The notes beneath the pieces were generated by a model, which had not been told where the DNA came from, made no database searches, and saw only the letters and a list, made by a program, of their open reading frames with translations. A DNA stretch of 64,000 nucleotides, taken from NCBI GenBank assembly GCA_949317995.1, contig OX439037.1, positions 23,247,182-23,311,181 of the forward strand, written 5' to 3'. The stretch's first letter is position 1. Each line of letters starts with the position of its first letter. The position numbers and the translations under genes were made by a program. Shown one piece after another: positions 43,957 to 54,652 of this stretch. The DNA is from Acholoe squamosa (lineage: Eukaryota > Annelida > Polychaeta > Phyllodocida > Polynoidae).

Positions 43957-44405
43957 TACATTGTACAATTGGAAGCTTCCTGTGAGTTAGTCGTAGCAGA
44001 TATACAGTTCTAAATAACCTCCAGATCAGAACATCATTTTATTGCAATTCATGGACAATGGCTAATCCCCCCCCCACAGCTCCCCACAAAGCATACAACT
44101 CTTTTTTTTTTATTATTTCAAATTCGAATTGATATGTGATGTTTGACTCTTATAGTGCCGAGTTATTCATTGCCAAGAGGGGGGAGGGGCTTGTTAGACA
44201 GCACCTTAAAATCCACTAAATCTTCACACTGGGGGAAAACAACTAAATATGAATGATTCAAGTACTCATCATGACGAGTAGGGGGAAGGCTCCTAAGCCA
44301 ATTAGTCTATGAGAAACGCCAGTGCTAAATTCCGTCTGTGGGCAACTACCATGACGATTTGTCCTTAGATAACCCCTTAAGATACCTTCAAGGTAATTTT
44401 AGACA

Positions 44406-44457
<52 letters not shown>

Positions 44458-44462
44458 TATAC

Positions 44463-44493
<31 letters not shown>

Positions 44494-44848
44494 AACATAT
44501 AGGAGCTAGTACAGGGAGTCCCCTTTAGGGGTCTCTCCAGATTACCGGTCACGATCATAATGCTTTACCTAGGTATTAGGGCTCATCACTTAAGCCACTC
44601 TGAAGATGTGCCTTATCATAGCTTCGTGAAACACCAGAGCATTCTTTATCTCATATAGGGTGATAATTACAGACTTTAACCATTTGCATGGTCCATCTTA
44701 AAGCTTCTTATACAGAATCTAGGCTATGTTATCTCACTCTCACCTCTCGTACTAGCGTGTATATATCAGGCAAAAGACGTATATAGTTCATAGCCTGACT
44801 GTCGGTGAAAGGGTCTACGAGCGTATTTTTTCCTCAGCGTGCTTTAAA
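43957..44848. other. Non-coding stretch with a (TA)n microsatellite
   Basis: A (TA)n run with CA interruptions spans 44411-44492. At 44826-44836 a pyrimidine tract and AG (TTTTTTCCTCAG) look like a splice acceptor for the exon that begins just after it. Confidence 0.6.
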
Positions 44849-44884
44849 ATGAATATCATCCTGCTGATAGTCATAATGTCAGGA
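44849..44884 (+). pseudogene. Signal-peptide-like start of an interrupted host exon
   Basis: ATG at 44849 opens MNIILLIVIMSG, a hydrophobic signal-peptide-like start. It follows a strong acceptor at about 44836. The frame is cut by a LINE at 44885 and its target site AATGTCAGGA is duplicated at 47891-47900. Across the insertion, the frame resumes one base out of phase with the LRR-like frame at 47902, so the allele is broken or the true start differs. Confidence 0.45.
44875..44884. repeat. 10-bp target site duplication (left)
   Basis: AATGTCAGGA occurs here and at 47891-47900, right after the LINE poly(A) tail. Confidence 0.85.
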
Positions 44885-47800
44885 CTCTTTGGACATCCAG
44901 TACTATGTCGAAATGTACTTTATCGAAATCTCTGATATCCTATCCAATTTAGAAAATAGAGATACATTTGAAATTATAGCTATGGGGGATTTCAACTTTA
45001 ACATAAATGAAGATATTGATGTAGTTAATAATTTATTAAATAGAATGAAATACTTTGGTCTGAACCAAGAAATTAAAAATGCCACAAGAAAAAAAGGCAA
45101 CACTTGATTTAATTTTTACGAATCTTAGACCAAATCTTATTACAACTGGAATATGTAACAATTACATATCAGACCACCTGCCAATCTTTTTAATATGGAA
45201 AAAGTGGAAAATTGTGCAAGAAAAGATATATAACAGGACGTTCTTATTCAAAATTATCAGACGCAACACTATATGCTGAATTCGATAAAATAAATTGGGA
45301 CAATTTTAATAACACTGAAGATGTTAATTATGCTTGGTCACACTTTGAGTTAGCTATACGTAATATTCTTGATAAATATTGTCCAGTACATAAATTCCTT
45401 GTGCATAGATATAGAGACCCATGGATGACTCAGAATGTATATGAAATTACAAGGGGAAAAAATAAAAAAAACTATGGAAAGCCAGACACTCAGATAAAGA
45501 TGAAGACTGGAAAAGCTCAAGAGAATATAAGAATAATGCAAATAAGATAATAGATAAAGCTAGAAAAAGTTTCTTTAAAGAACAAATTGAAAGTTATAAA
45601 AATGACCATAGAAAATTCTGAAGAGTCATCAATAACCTGATACCGGGACATCCCAACCATGCAAAAGATATTACACTGGTTGATCATGATAATGGTAATA
45701 TACCTATTGATAATGAAAAAGTTCCTGCTTTTATAAACCAGTATTTTGCCAATATTGGACCCACACTTGCCAAAGATTTATATATTCCTTGGAAACCATA
45801 TGATGATTATGTTGTAAACAAAATGGAATCCTTTGCTACTAATCTTCAGGAGGTTAAAAGACTAGTTCATGATATTAATGTTAATAAGTCCTTGGCAATT
45901 ACGGACATATCTACCACTGTATTAAAAAAGATTTTTACACATGCTCCTGATAAACTTCTAACCTATCATTTTCTTCTAACACTGTACCAGATGCTTGGAA
46001 ACTTTCGAAAGTAACCCCAATACCTAAAGCTGGTAATGATAAATTGGTTAATAACTACCGCCCAATATCACTGTTACCCTTACCTTATAAATTAAATGAA
46101 AAAATTGTTCACAATAGAATGTATGGTTTCTTGGTCAAAGAAAAAATATTAACACCCCACCAGGGAGGATTTAGATCAGGATTCAGTACAGTAGATACCT
46201 TGGCTAAGTTTACAGATGATATCAAAAGAAATCTAAATGTGGGAAACTCTACTATAGCTGCATTCATAGACCTAAGGAAGGCCTTCGATACGGTTGATCA
46301 TTCTGTACTGTTAATAAAATTAAATCACTATGGTATAAGGTCTGATAATTACCACTAGTTTGAAAATTATCTTACAAACAGACACCAAACTACTATAGCA
46401 AATGGTATAATGTCTGAAAAAAAACAAATGATCTGTGGTGTTCCTCAGGGGTCCATTTTGGGGCCTTTGTTATTTTTGATATATTTGAATGATGTAATTA
46501 ATTGTGTAAAAACCTGTAAAATTAAACTGTATGCTGATGATACCGTTATATACTCAGCACACCACTCATATATATCAGCAAAAATCGAACTTCAACATGA
46601 CCTTGAAATGTATGAAACATGGTGTATTCAAAATAAATTATCTATCAATGTAGCTAAAACCAATGTAATGATTTTCTCTTCAAGTAGTAAAAAACTTAAT
46701 ACATTAACAGCTGATATTCATCTAGGTGATCAACTACTGCAAATATCTTGGTGTCATTCTTGATCCATTACTGCATTATAATTTACATTTAGTTAATCAA
46801 GTTAAAATAATTGCTTATAAAACATACAAGTTATGTCAATTGAGAAGATATCTTGATGTAAAACTAGCTATAAGAATATACAAAACTACTATTCCCCCGT
46901 ATATGGAATATGCTGATATCTGCTTTGCCACTACATTTGATAAGTATTTAGACCCACTCCAATATGCACAGAACCGTTGTATAAACATATGTCTTGGAAT
47001 GCCCCACCTTACAAATACTAATTATATCCATAACATAACTAAGATTAACAAACTTGGTGATAGAAGATATATCCACATACTGAACTATATGTTTAATAGA
47101 GCCCAAGATGATACATATAAAGATAATAGAGCATTAGTAACCTGATTATATGATGCTCCGACACTTAAGGTTATAACCCCCAATGGAATGGCATTTGCCA
47201 AAAGTGTAGAATACTTTGGAGCCCTGAACTGAAATGCTTTACCTACTGAAAGGAGAAATGCTACAAACTTAAAACAATTTAAAAATGATTCTAAGAAATC
47301 ACTATTGTCTCTTATTCCGCATGTAAATGCATAATGTGTTCCTAAATACTAATAATAATGCGAATTGTACTGTCTTTTCCATTACATCTATCAAGTATTC
47401 CAATGTGTGACATGGATTACTGAATTTTTCCTGGTATGACTCCTTTTGTATGTATCTATTTCACTTTTTTTTTAAATCATGTGCCAATGTTCTCGTACAT
47501 ATTTTCGGGAAGATAGGAAGGACCAGAATATCAACCTAACACTACTTTAGTGGGATGAGGTCCGTAACCTTCTGTTTGACTTATTCTATTGTTCGTAATT
47601 TATGGAAATCATATTTATCTACATAAGAAATCACGATATGACTATGTTCAACCATGATGATTAAATATAGTTGTCTGATATTCTTATTAAAGTACCAAAG
47701 ATTGATGAAGATGATGGCAATGTCGAATTAATAATAATGGTGATAAAGATATGCTCAATCTAAACATCATTGGTACATACATATGCATACTTCTTGTAAT

Positions 47801-47890
47801 AATTGTTATCATTACCGAATTGAACTCTGTACCGTTATTATACCACGGTCGATATGAATTAAGTCAATAAAGTTAATTCAAACAAAAAAA
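44885..47890 (+). pseudogene. 5'-truncated, mutated LINE (ORF2 endonuclease end, RT, 3' tail)
   Basis: The copy starts inside the endonuclease (ENRDTFEIIAMGDFNFNIN, ISDHLPIFLI) and continues through the linker to the reverse transcriptase: NYRPISLLPLPYKLNEKIVH, GGFRSGFSTVDTLAKF, IDLRKAFDTVDHSVLL, GVPQGSILGPLLFLIYLNDV, then the catalytic YADD in KLYADDTVIYSAH (about 46530). Several frameshifts and stops break it (for example near 45100, 45620, 46358 and 46740), so it is dead. The 3' end has AATAAAG and an A-rich tail, followed by the 10-bp target duplication. The RT motifs fit a Jockey/CR1-like LINE. It lacks ORF1, so no NADAR domain is present in this copy. Confidence 0.93.
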
Positions 47891-47900
47891 AATGTCAGGA
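47891..47900. repeat. 10-bp target site duplication (right)
   Basis: Second copy of AATGTCAGGA, adjoining the poly(A) tail. Confidence 0.85.
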
Positions 47901-48384
47901 AGTGGGTTCCTGTGGGGGACCTGCTCAGTGTTTATGCACAGGTAATAACCGGATAGTTTTCTGTGACGGTCCAGACATAGAATTTCTACCTGATTTCTTC
48001 ATGGAGAAAATACAAAGTAAAACATTGATAGTGCAGAATACTCACATCAGAACCCTAAGACATCTTAAACTACACAAATGGATCTCTCTTCAGCAGCTGC
48101 ATGTATCTAATCACAGGAAACTACATTGTCTAAAGGAAAGGGGTCTGCTTGAGACGAAATGCAGTAAATTAAACATCTCTCTCTTCATGACATGTGCAGA
48201 AATTTCAACCCCCGACACCTGCTACACAGAAAAGAGTAAGTCCTCTTTCTTCTCCACTGTGTCTACTGCAGAGATGACAGCTGAGGTGACTACTTATTAC
48301 GACACTCTCTCTTCAGGGGGCAGCACCTATGCTCTCATCTACAGGTCAAAATGGTCCAGACCAGAGATTTCCATGGAAGCATGA
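47899..48384 (+). pseudogene. LRR-type secreted/receptor protein fragment (host exon)
   Basis: The frame reads GSCGGPAQCLCTGNNRIVFC and then IEFLPDFFMEK, an LRRNT-like Cys cluster (CxxxxxCxC...C) and first LRR strand. It continues with KTLIVQNTHIRTLRHLKLHK and a SLQQLHVSNHRKLHC segment like a short LRR cap. A Ser/Thr-rich stalk follows (STVSTAEMTAEVTTYYDTLS). An upstream AUG and signal peptide are expected and fit the 44849 segment apart from a one-base phase problem. The real 3' exon end is unclear: ATCTACAG text near 48340 could be a splice site. Function unknown; the LRR call rests on pattern only. Confidence 0.5.
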
Positions 48385-48665
48385 CGATAATTTCTCTAGG
48401 AAACCAAGCCCTCACCATGGCTGTAACTCAAATGTCATTCGGAAAGACAGATTGCCAGAATCGCTTTATCACAAGAACGTTCATTCTATGATAAGAAGAA
48501 CACATTCTATGATAAGAAGAACACATCTGACATAAATGCTGATACAATTTTTATAATCTACAGGTCAGAATGGTCCAGACTAGAGATTTCCATGGAGGTA
48601 TGATGATAATATCTTTAGGAAACGAATCACTCAACATAGCATGTAACTAAAATGTCATTCGGCAA
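48330..48665. repeat. About 105-bp direct duplication spaced by about 220 bp
   Basis: The block from TCTACAGGTCAAAATGGTCC (about 48338) to AATGTCATTCGG recurs from about 48560 to 48665 with a few changes (AAGCATGACGATAATTTCTC versus AGGTATGATGATAATATCTT). Both copies start with the same TCTACAG text, so this may be an exon-edge duplication. Confidence 0.8.
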
Positions 48666-48873
48666 GACATGTCATTCGGCAAGACATTTTTTAGACTTTT
48701 CCCCCTGCTATTCCAAACCATGAGGGATAATTTATCTGTTTTACACTATGGCACTTAGATATATGTGGGGGGTAAATAACTGACATAGTTAATTAGGTTA
48801 AATATGTAAACCCGAGCCAGGATGAGAAGGAATGTGCTATTTCGGGAAGACACCCAAAACAGGGCTGGCTGGC

Positions 48874-49581
48874 TTAAAAAATACTCATGGCCTGCTCACA
48901 GCCAGAGCAATTCCAATCATTTTTCCAGATTACTTCAGCATCTTCCACCAAGTGTCGAGCATACCTGCCATCTGTCGTGTACACGCGAGGGGGGAAACCC
49001 TTACGTGTGCAGTTCTCAAAAGCATACTGCTGCCCGGGATTGAAGATGCGCCACGCAAAACCAATCCGCTGTCTTTCAGGCAGCGACACCCCCGACGAGT
49101 CTGAGGCATTCGTGATGTTCTCGATCATCGAGACATACCAGTCGATGGCATGTGTATCATCAGAATACCACTCCTCGTCATCGCTTCCATCCTTCCCGAC
49201 GAGACTGGGGAGTACAACTTGACCACTCTTACGGTAGTCCTGAAGCTTGGTCAAGGGCCTGTCGTCGACGTACTCGGCACGTCGCTTGGCAGTAATCCCT
49301 GATAGCCTTCCACTCGTCGACAGCCTTGGCCGTGTCCGGGGGTGAGGATACGGTGCTCTCTACGGCACCCGCCTCGACCTCCGACGGCTCGGTTCCAGGT
49401 TCCGGGGGAACAGTGGAATCACTGCTCTTCTCGCGGGCTGGAGCCTTCTTGGCTGCGGATTCCTTCTTGCCACCCTCCTTCTTAGGCACCTTCGGAATCT
49501 TGAAGTCTTTCAAGGTCCCCTTAGATGCCTTCGATTCTGTAGACTTCTTGCTCTTAGAACCGGAAGGGGTGTCGCTAACTT
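48874..49581 (-). pseudogene. Broken ORF3-like gene fragment, related to the 988-residue ORF3 at 54.6-57.6 kb
   Basis: Two minus-strand frames join with a one-base shift near 49290. The 5' part is Lys/Ser/Pro-rich (KVPKKEGGKKESAAKKAP) and ends in DEWKAIRDYC. The 3' part runs AKRRAEYVDDRPLTKLQDYR, then GSDDEEW, SLPERQRIGFAWRIF and YARHLVEDAEVIW. These align in order with ESDDEDW, RRKLRWALEKWYGDD and RFQRHLVEAHFH of the 988-residue protein. A good acceptor (TTTTCTGTGCTAACATTTAG, AG at 49583-49582) precedes the 5' part, so this may be a spliced exon of a related gene or an old retroelement remnant. Confidence 0.55.
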
Positions 49582-49592
49582 CTAAATGTTAG

Positions 49593-52479
49593 CACAGAAA
49601 ATAAACCCATATACATCATAAATATTTTAGGAGGGGGTCATATGCCCTAAAATCTTCGCCCAGACAAACTACTTTACAAAAAGTTAATTTCTCAAAAAAT
49701 ATAGAACAACTACCCCTAGGAAGGCAATCTTAGGTCCAACAATTTGGTTTCCCTTCAGATTCCAGTGATCATAAATGGAAGGACCCATTCCAATTGTCAA
49801 ATTTTTAAAAATTATGAAAAATGTCGGATGTATTGATTTTTCCCTACAAAATTGGTCATTTTGGGCCTATTTTAACCCCTGGTGCCCAAAATATGCATAT
49901 TGGACCATCAAAACCCATATGTAACATGAAGATCTCAATGAGCCCTACATTTTGAGCCAAAAGAATTAGGGGGGAAACTAAAACTCTAAGTGTAGGAGCT
50001 GGAATACATCCAAATTTGTCATATGCAAACCTTCTATGATTTGTGACCTTAAAATGTCAAAAATGGTGGATTTGATATGGGGTGCCAGTAATAACAACAG
50101 ATCTGCTCAGTCGTTGGTATTAATGGCACCCTATCATTCTGCTGTGTAGTTGATATTGTTTCAGGGTACGTTCTGCATGTTTTCTCTCCATTTGTCACTG
50201 GACTGTACATGTTTCATAGATTACCAAGGTTCCTTTTATACATTCTTGTTTTGTTCTGGAGATATAGGTTACTTAAGGAATAAGGCACACAGAAGAGTTT
50301 TGAGTTCAAAAATAGTTATTGGTCAATCAATCATAATCACATATATTGTTCATGATGGCCAAAGGTGAATACGACATTAGCAGAAGTAGTATGAAGAAGG
50401 GGAGCAGGTGTGCATCTATTACCCAATAAAGAGTGGGGGTTACACTCCCTCCCCTTTGAAGTGGCCTTATTCCTGTTATAACAAGATGTCAAAAGATACC
50501 ACTGCCCTGCATTATTAAATCATATATTCATGGCTACCAAAATAATTGCACAACAGACCTATTAGAGGAGCTGTGCATCCATTGGACTGCCATGCCTATA
50601 TAATCCAATATATGCATGGCAAGGAGAAATCCCTGTCCAACCACATCTCTCATCACTATGATTGGATTTCAAAAATTGCAAGTTTCACATTATATGGACA
50701 TGATTTCATTAGTACAACAGCACATTCCTGAATCTTAAGATATGCATAAACATGTAAAAGCAAGTTGTAGCCATTAGTAATGACCCTGCATTAAATCACT
50801 TCTGAGGCTCCTGCTGCCCTCCTTCTACTCCCATGAACTCAAGTCTGGGAAATTCATTTCTGTTATTCCCCTCATGCTATGGTGATTATTTGCTTAGAAA
50901 CAGGCATTCTTTTAATTTATCTGCATGGCATGGCTAAATCCACGGGCTTAGGTCCTATATCAACTAATTGCAGCAGGGCTAAAGGTGATATTCATTGGGC
51001 ACTCAGTTAGAAAGGCGGGGAGGTCACTTATCCATCCAAGGTGGAGGTAGGGAGAGAGTGAACAGCAACGAAGAGCATTTCCGAGGTCTGCAGTTTCTTA
51101 TGCCTAGCTGTTGTGTAATTGTCAACCCTAGGTTAGCAATAATATGATTACTTTAAGAATATTTGACTATACTATACATCATGTTTACATATAACTAGAG
51201 AGAGAGAAAGTGAAACAGAATATGGTGTATAATGAAGATGTCCAAAAATAAGTGAACAAGTGGTGTGTCGTGTCTTATATCTAAAATGAAAGAAAGTACT
51301 TACATCACCTGTTATCTTCATGTTCATACATCATGTTTACATAAAACTAAAGAGAGAGAGAAAGCGAAAGAGCATATGGTGTATAAGCAAAGAGTTTGGG
51401 TCACAGTCTAGAAACACCCCCCTAACATCCAGATGTAATGAAGGTAACATGACAGTCTTTTGACATCAACGAGGGATCTCATGATTGAGATTATGGGCAT
51501 TATATATGCAGGCTGATTAATGTAACTCAAAAAGCTGCTATAATTGATCATTGTCCTTAATGTATGTATCTTGCATTGGTCTCATGAAATCAGTTGTAGG
51601 AACATGAATTTTGATCTAATAATACCTTTGGATGGCATTAGCGACTGTTTTTAAAAGTATCTGGATATAAAAATAGATTGGCAGATCCTCTTTATGGTAG
51701 TTATGACACAGATGCCTCATAAAATGGCATTACAGTGGCTAAGGTTAGGGATGCAAGTAATACATCCATCTATGCCAGTAATGATCAACTAATTAAATAC
51801 ATTGCAGTCAATTTTCTCTTATACCCCATGGGTAATGTGTAAAAGACCTTCCTTTGTCAACATGTAAAAACAAATTTGAAAAAAAATATTCATTGTAAAG
51901 CCAAGCGGGATGAAATGCCCTTAAGGTGCCACGGCTATACTCTAGCTTCATAATAAGTTTTCAATAGATCTGTCTTCAACATTTCAGACATTCCACAATT
52001 GTTCAACAGAGACTTCTGACATAAAGTTCAGTAGATATTTTAAAATTGGTCCATCAAACTTTGTTGAGTAAACGTGGCATTTCCTCCTCTTTACCACTAC
52101 CGCATGAATGAAATCCAGACACTAAATTGATCCACATTTTGACAGCAATTGAGTTACAGTTGCAAGAAAACTAGTATTCTTATGTCAGGTCTTGCTTTCA
52201 TAGATCCTTATCAGTCTGTCTCTTCACCATAGCAGGTGAATTTAGCAAAAGTCATGGCCTACATACTTTTTTCCAAGAGTGTTCTGAGATTCTTCCAGGT
52301 TCTTCCGGAAGAAACCTGGAAGAAACCGTACAAACTAGGTTTCTTCCAGGTTTTTTCCACTGTCCAGGCAGAAATACCTTTCATCCGGGATAAAATCCAG
52401 CCCTAAATGAGTGTAATACTATAAAGATATCGAAAAGGGTATCTCTACTTTGAATCAACTTAAAGTTCCGAAAGTACAT
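49593..52479. other. Non-coding stretch with small repeats
   Basis: A block of about 55 bp (ACATCATGTTTACATA-AACTA, GA-rich, GTGTATAA) is duplicated at 51176-51231 and 51328-51385. A near-perfect palindrome lies at 52290-52324 (separate entry). No gene was recognised. Confidence 0.5.
52290..52324. repeat. 35-bp near-perfect palindrome
   Basis: TTCTTCCAGGTTCTTCC is followed at once by its near-exact inverse ending CCTGGAAGAA, and a third arm-like copy (TTTCTTCCAGGTTTT) follows near 52340. Confidence 0.8.
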
Positions 52480-52744
52480 GTGACCAGGCAAGCAAAACCA
52501 CCCCTCTGCAGGGGAATTCATACTCAAAGTTTATCTCAAGATCTTTAAAATGATACATCATTGGGTTAAATATTCCTAGTAGTTATGTCAGAACCCCTCC
52601 TTGAACATAGGTTGTTATTTTTATCTGAAATCGATGATTAAGCTCTAAATACAGTATAAACCATGATAATGTCTAAAAACACAATAATAAATCAGCCTTT
52701 TTCATAAAAAATACATAATAATAATATGGAGATTTTTATCATAG
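52480..52744. repeat. Dispersed repeat, copy B (interrupted by the LTR)
   Basis: Closely similar to 23211-23470. The similarity ends at ATCATAG, where the LTR beginning TGTAAGGG starts. The rest of the repeat is expected beyond the right window edge. Confidence 0.85.
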
Positions 52745-53121
52745 TGTAAGGGTTTGTGGCCTTACGGACCTGGGGGGTTCGGGTCTTACGGTTCGGAAAG
52801 AAAGAGTAAGACAGTATTCCAAGTGTATGCCAACGGTTAGGTTTATTACTTAATGCACACTCACGGCTGCCGGATGATATCAAAGAGGCAGCTAATATTA
52901 AAAGACAGTGGTTTACATAGTGTGGAGGCCAGAAGGGCCTCTGACGTAGCGGCTGAGCCCTGGGCTTTATATACGGACCCAGGTGTTCGTCGTCAGATGT
53001 CCCCACAGACCCGGATCGGTGCTGCCACCTATCCGGAACCTGAGGAACGTCCGACGACTCGACTCACCCGCCACGTCAGACGGTACCCAACTCCTATGGT
53101 TTAGTAAAGTGTACCTCTACA
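52745..53121 (-). repeat. 3' LTR, 377 bp
   Basis: Minus-strand ends are TGTAGAGG and CCCTTACA, with a TGTA/TACA inverted repeat. On the minus strand a TATATAAA box lies at 52973-52966 and AATAAA at 52847-52842, in the expected order for U3-R-U5. The other LTR is beyond the edge, so this is based on one copy plus the repeat comparison. Confidence 0.8.
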
Positions 53122-53134
53122 CCACTCCCCCAGA
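53122..53134 (-). other. Polypurine tract
   Basis: The minus strand reads CTGGGGGAGTGG directly before the LTR start TGTAGAGG. Confidence 0.7.
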
Positions 53135-54652
53135 CATTTAGGAGGGTGTTATACATATAATATTACTAGGATAACATTTCTACATGTCTAAACCTTTAGT
53201 AATAGAGGTACAACCATAGGTATAACATTAACACTAAATAAATTGTGAACCAGATGTCATATATATATATATTCGATAGTGAAATTTAGTTACATATAAC
53301 GATTAGGATGTTGAAATATTATACGAATTACTTGAAGAAGAGACAGTTATGTGAAACGGAACTGTCTATTTAATTATTATACCACATAATATTCTATTAT
53401 ATTTCAGGTATAATTAATAAGACAAGTAATATGAATCGTATACATGTGATGATGACAGCCATATGTAACGGAACTGTCGATAATAAAACATATCACATAA
53501 TAACATCCGTATGTGTGTTTGTAGTATTGACACCACATTTGAATATGTAGTCTTAAAGAAGACTGTTATAGTAACATCACTATCTAATGACATGTCGTAT
53601 ATTAATATTATACGAATCCGTTAAAGATTCCGTGAGTAGTACGAATAGGGATGTATATACCATACACTTAGAAAAAAAAGAAAAAAAATTCACGGTGTGG
53701 TAATGAATATGATAATGATATATTATCACCGTGTATCTAACAATCTTTATAGCACCAGATCAATATACTTATTATATAATTTTGTCTCGCAGGACAATAA
53801 TATGTGTTTTCTGGTGAGATTTAACGGATCTTATAATATGAATACTAATAATAATCAGAGATCCGTTTCAAGAAAATATCTATGTACCCGTATCATAATA
53901 TGTATCTAGTGGATATGTACATACATATAATATTATAGAAAAATAGAAATATGACATTATATACAATATACAGAAATTATAAATGCTGCTGAAGTCTTCT
54001 GCTGTATCCTCCGGGTACTAGTAGGTAGGTGTGGTCAGCTAACCACGGGATGGACGTGCTAAAGTTTATAGTTTCCTTATACAGAGTGAACACGATAGTT
54101 GATTTGGGGCAGCTACCCACAATCCTCTAGTAGTGCTAAAGTTTATAGTATATCCGAATGGTGTAGATTTGTAGAATAATAGTCCGGATGTGTCAACTAT
54201 GTAGAGAACGTAATCCTTTTTAAGCTTAGTTGACATAAGTAAAATAATAGTCCGATATAGGTTGATCCGGAAGTAATAGTAGTATTTGATATAAGTCCAT
54301 TCGGGAGTACAGATGAGTTGTAGAGGTAAATCGTAAAGTCCATCCTAGTAATTGGTTAGCACGGGTAACAGCAGGAGTCTGGAACTGGCATCCGGATACG
54401 TCTCACAGCAGCAAGTCTACTATCGGATTGTTCATGGATGAAATTATAAATCCGAATAGGCTATTCAGGGTGCAATAAATGTTATACAACCTAAATTATA
54501 TAATAGACTGGTCAAAGGAACCCGGAACACATATCATAGGTGTTCATGCACTAGTGAATAAAACATTCGCAGACCTATAGGGTTCCGCAAACACTATATC
54601 TGGTCATTTGGTGTTGGAAAAAAAATTATGGAAGAAATAACCCTAGCATGCT
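53135..54652 (-). other. AT-rich non-coding stretch between ORF3 and LTR
   Basis: No supported frame. TGCTAAAGTTTATAGT occurs twice (about 54057 and 54135). Likely the 3' untranslated region of the element. Confidence 0.55.

Noticed and set aside
48235..48271. A 37-base intron (AAAGA-GTAAGT to CTGCAG) in the LRR-like frame
   Set aside because: Too short for a normal metazoan intron, and the frame is open without it.
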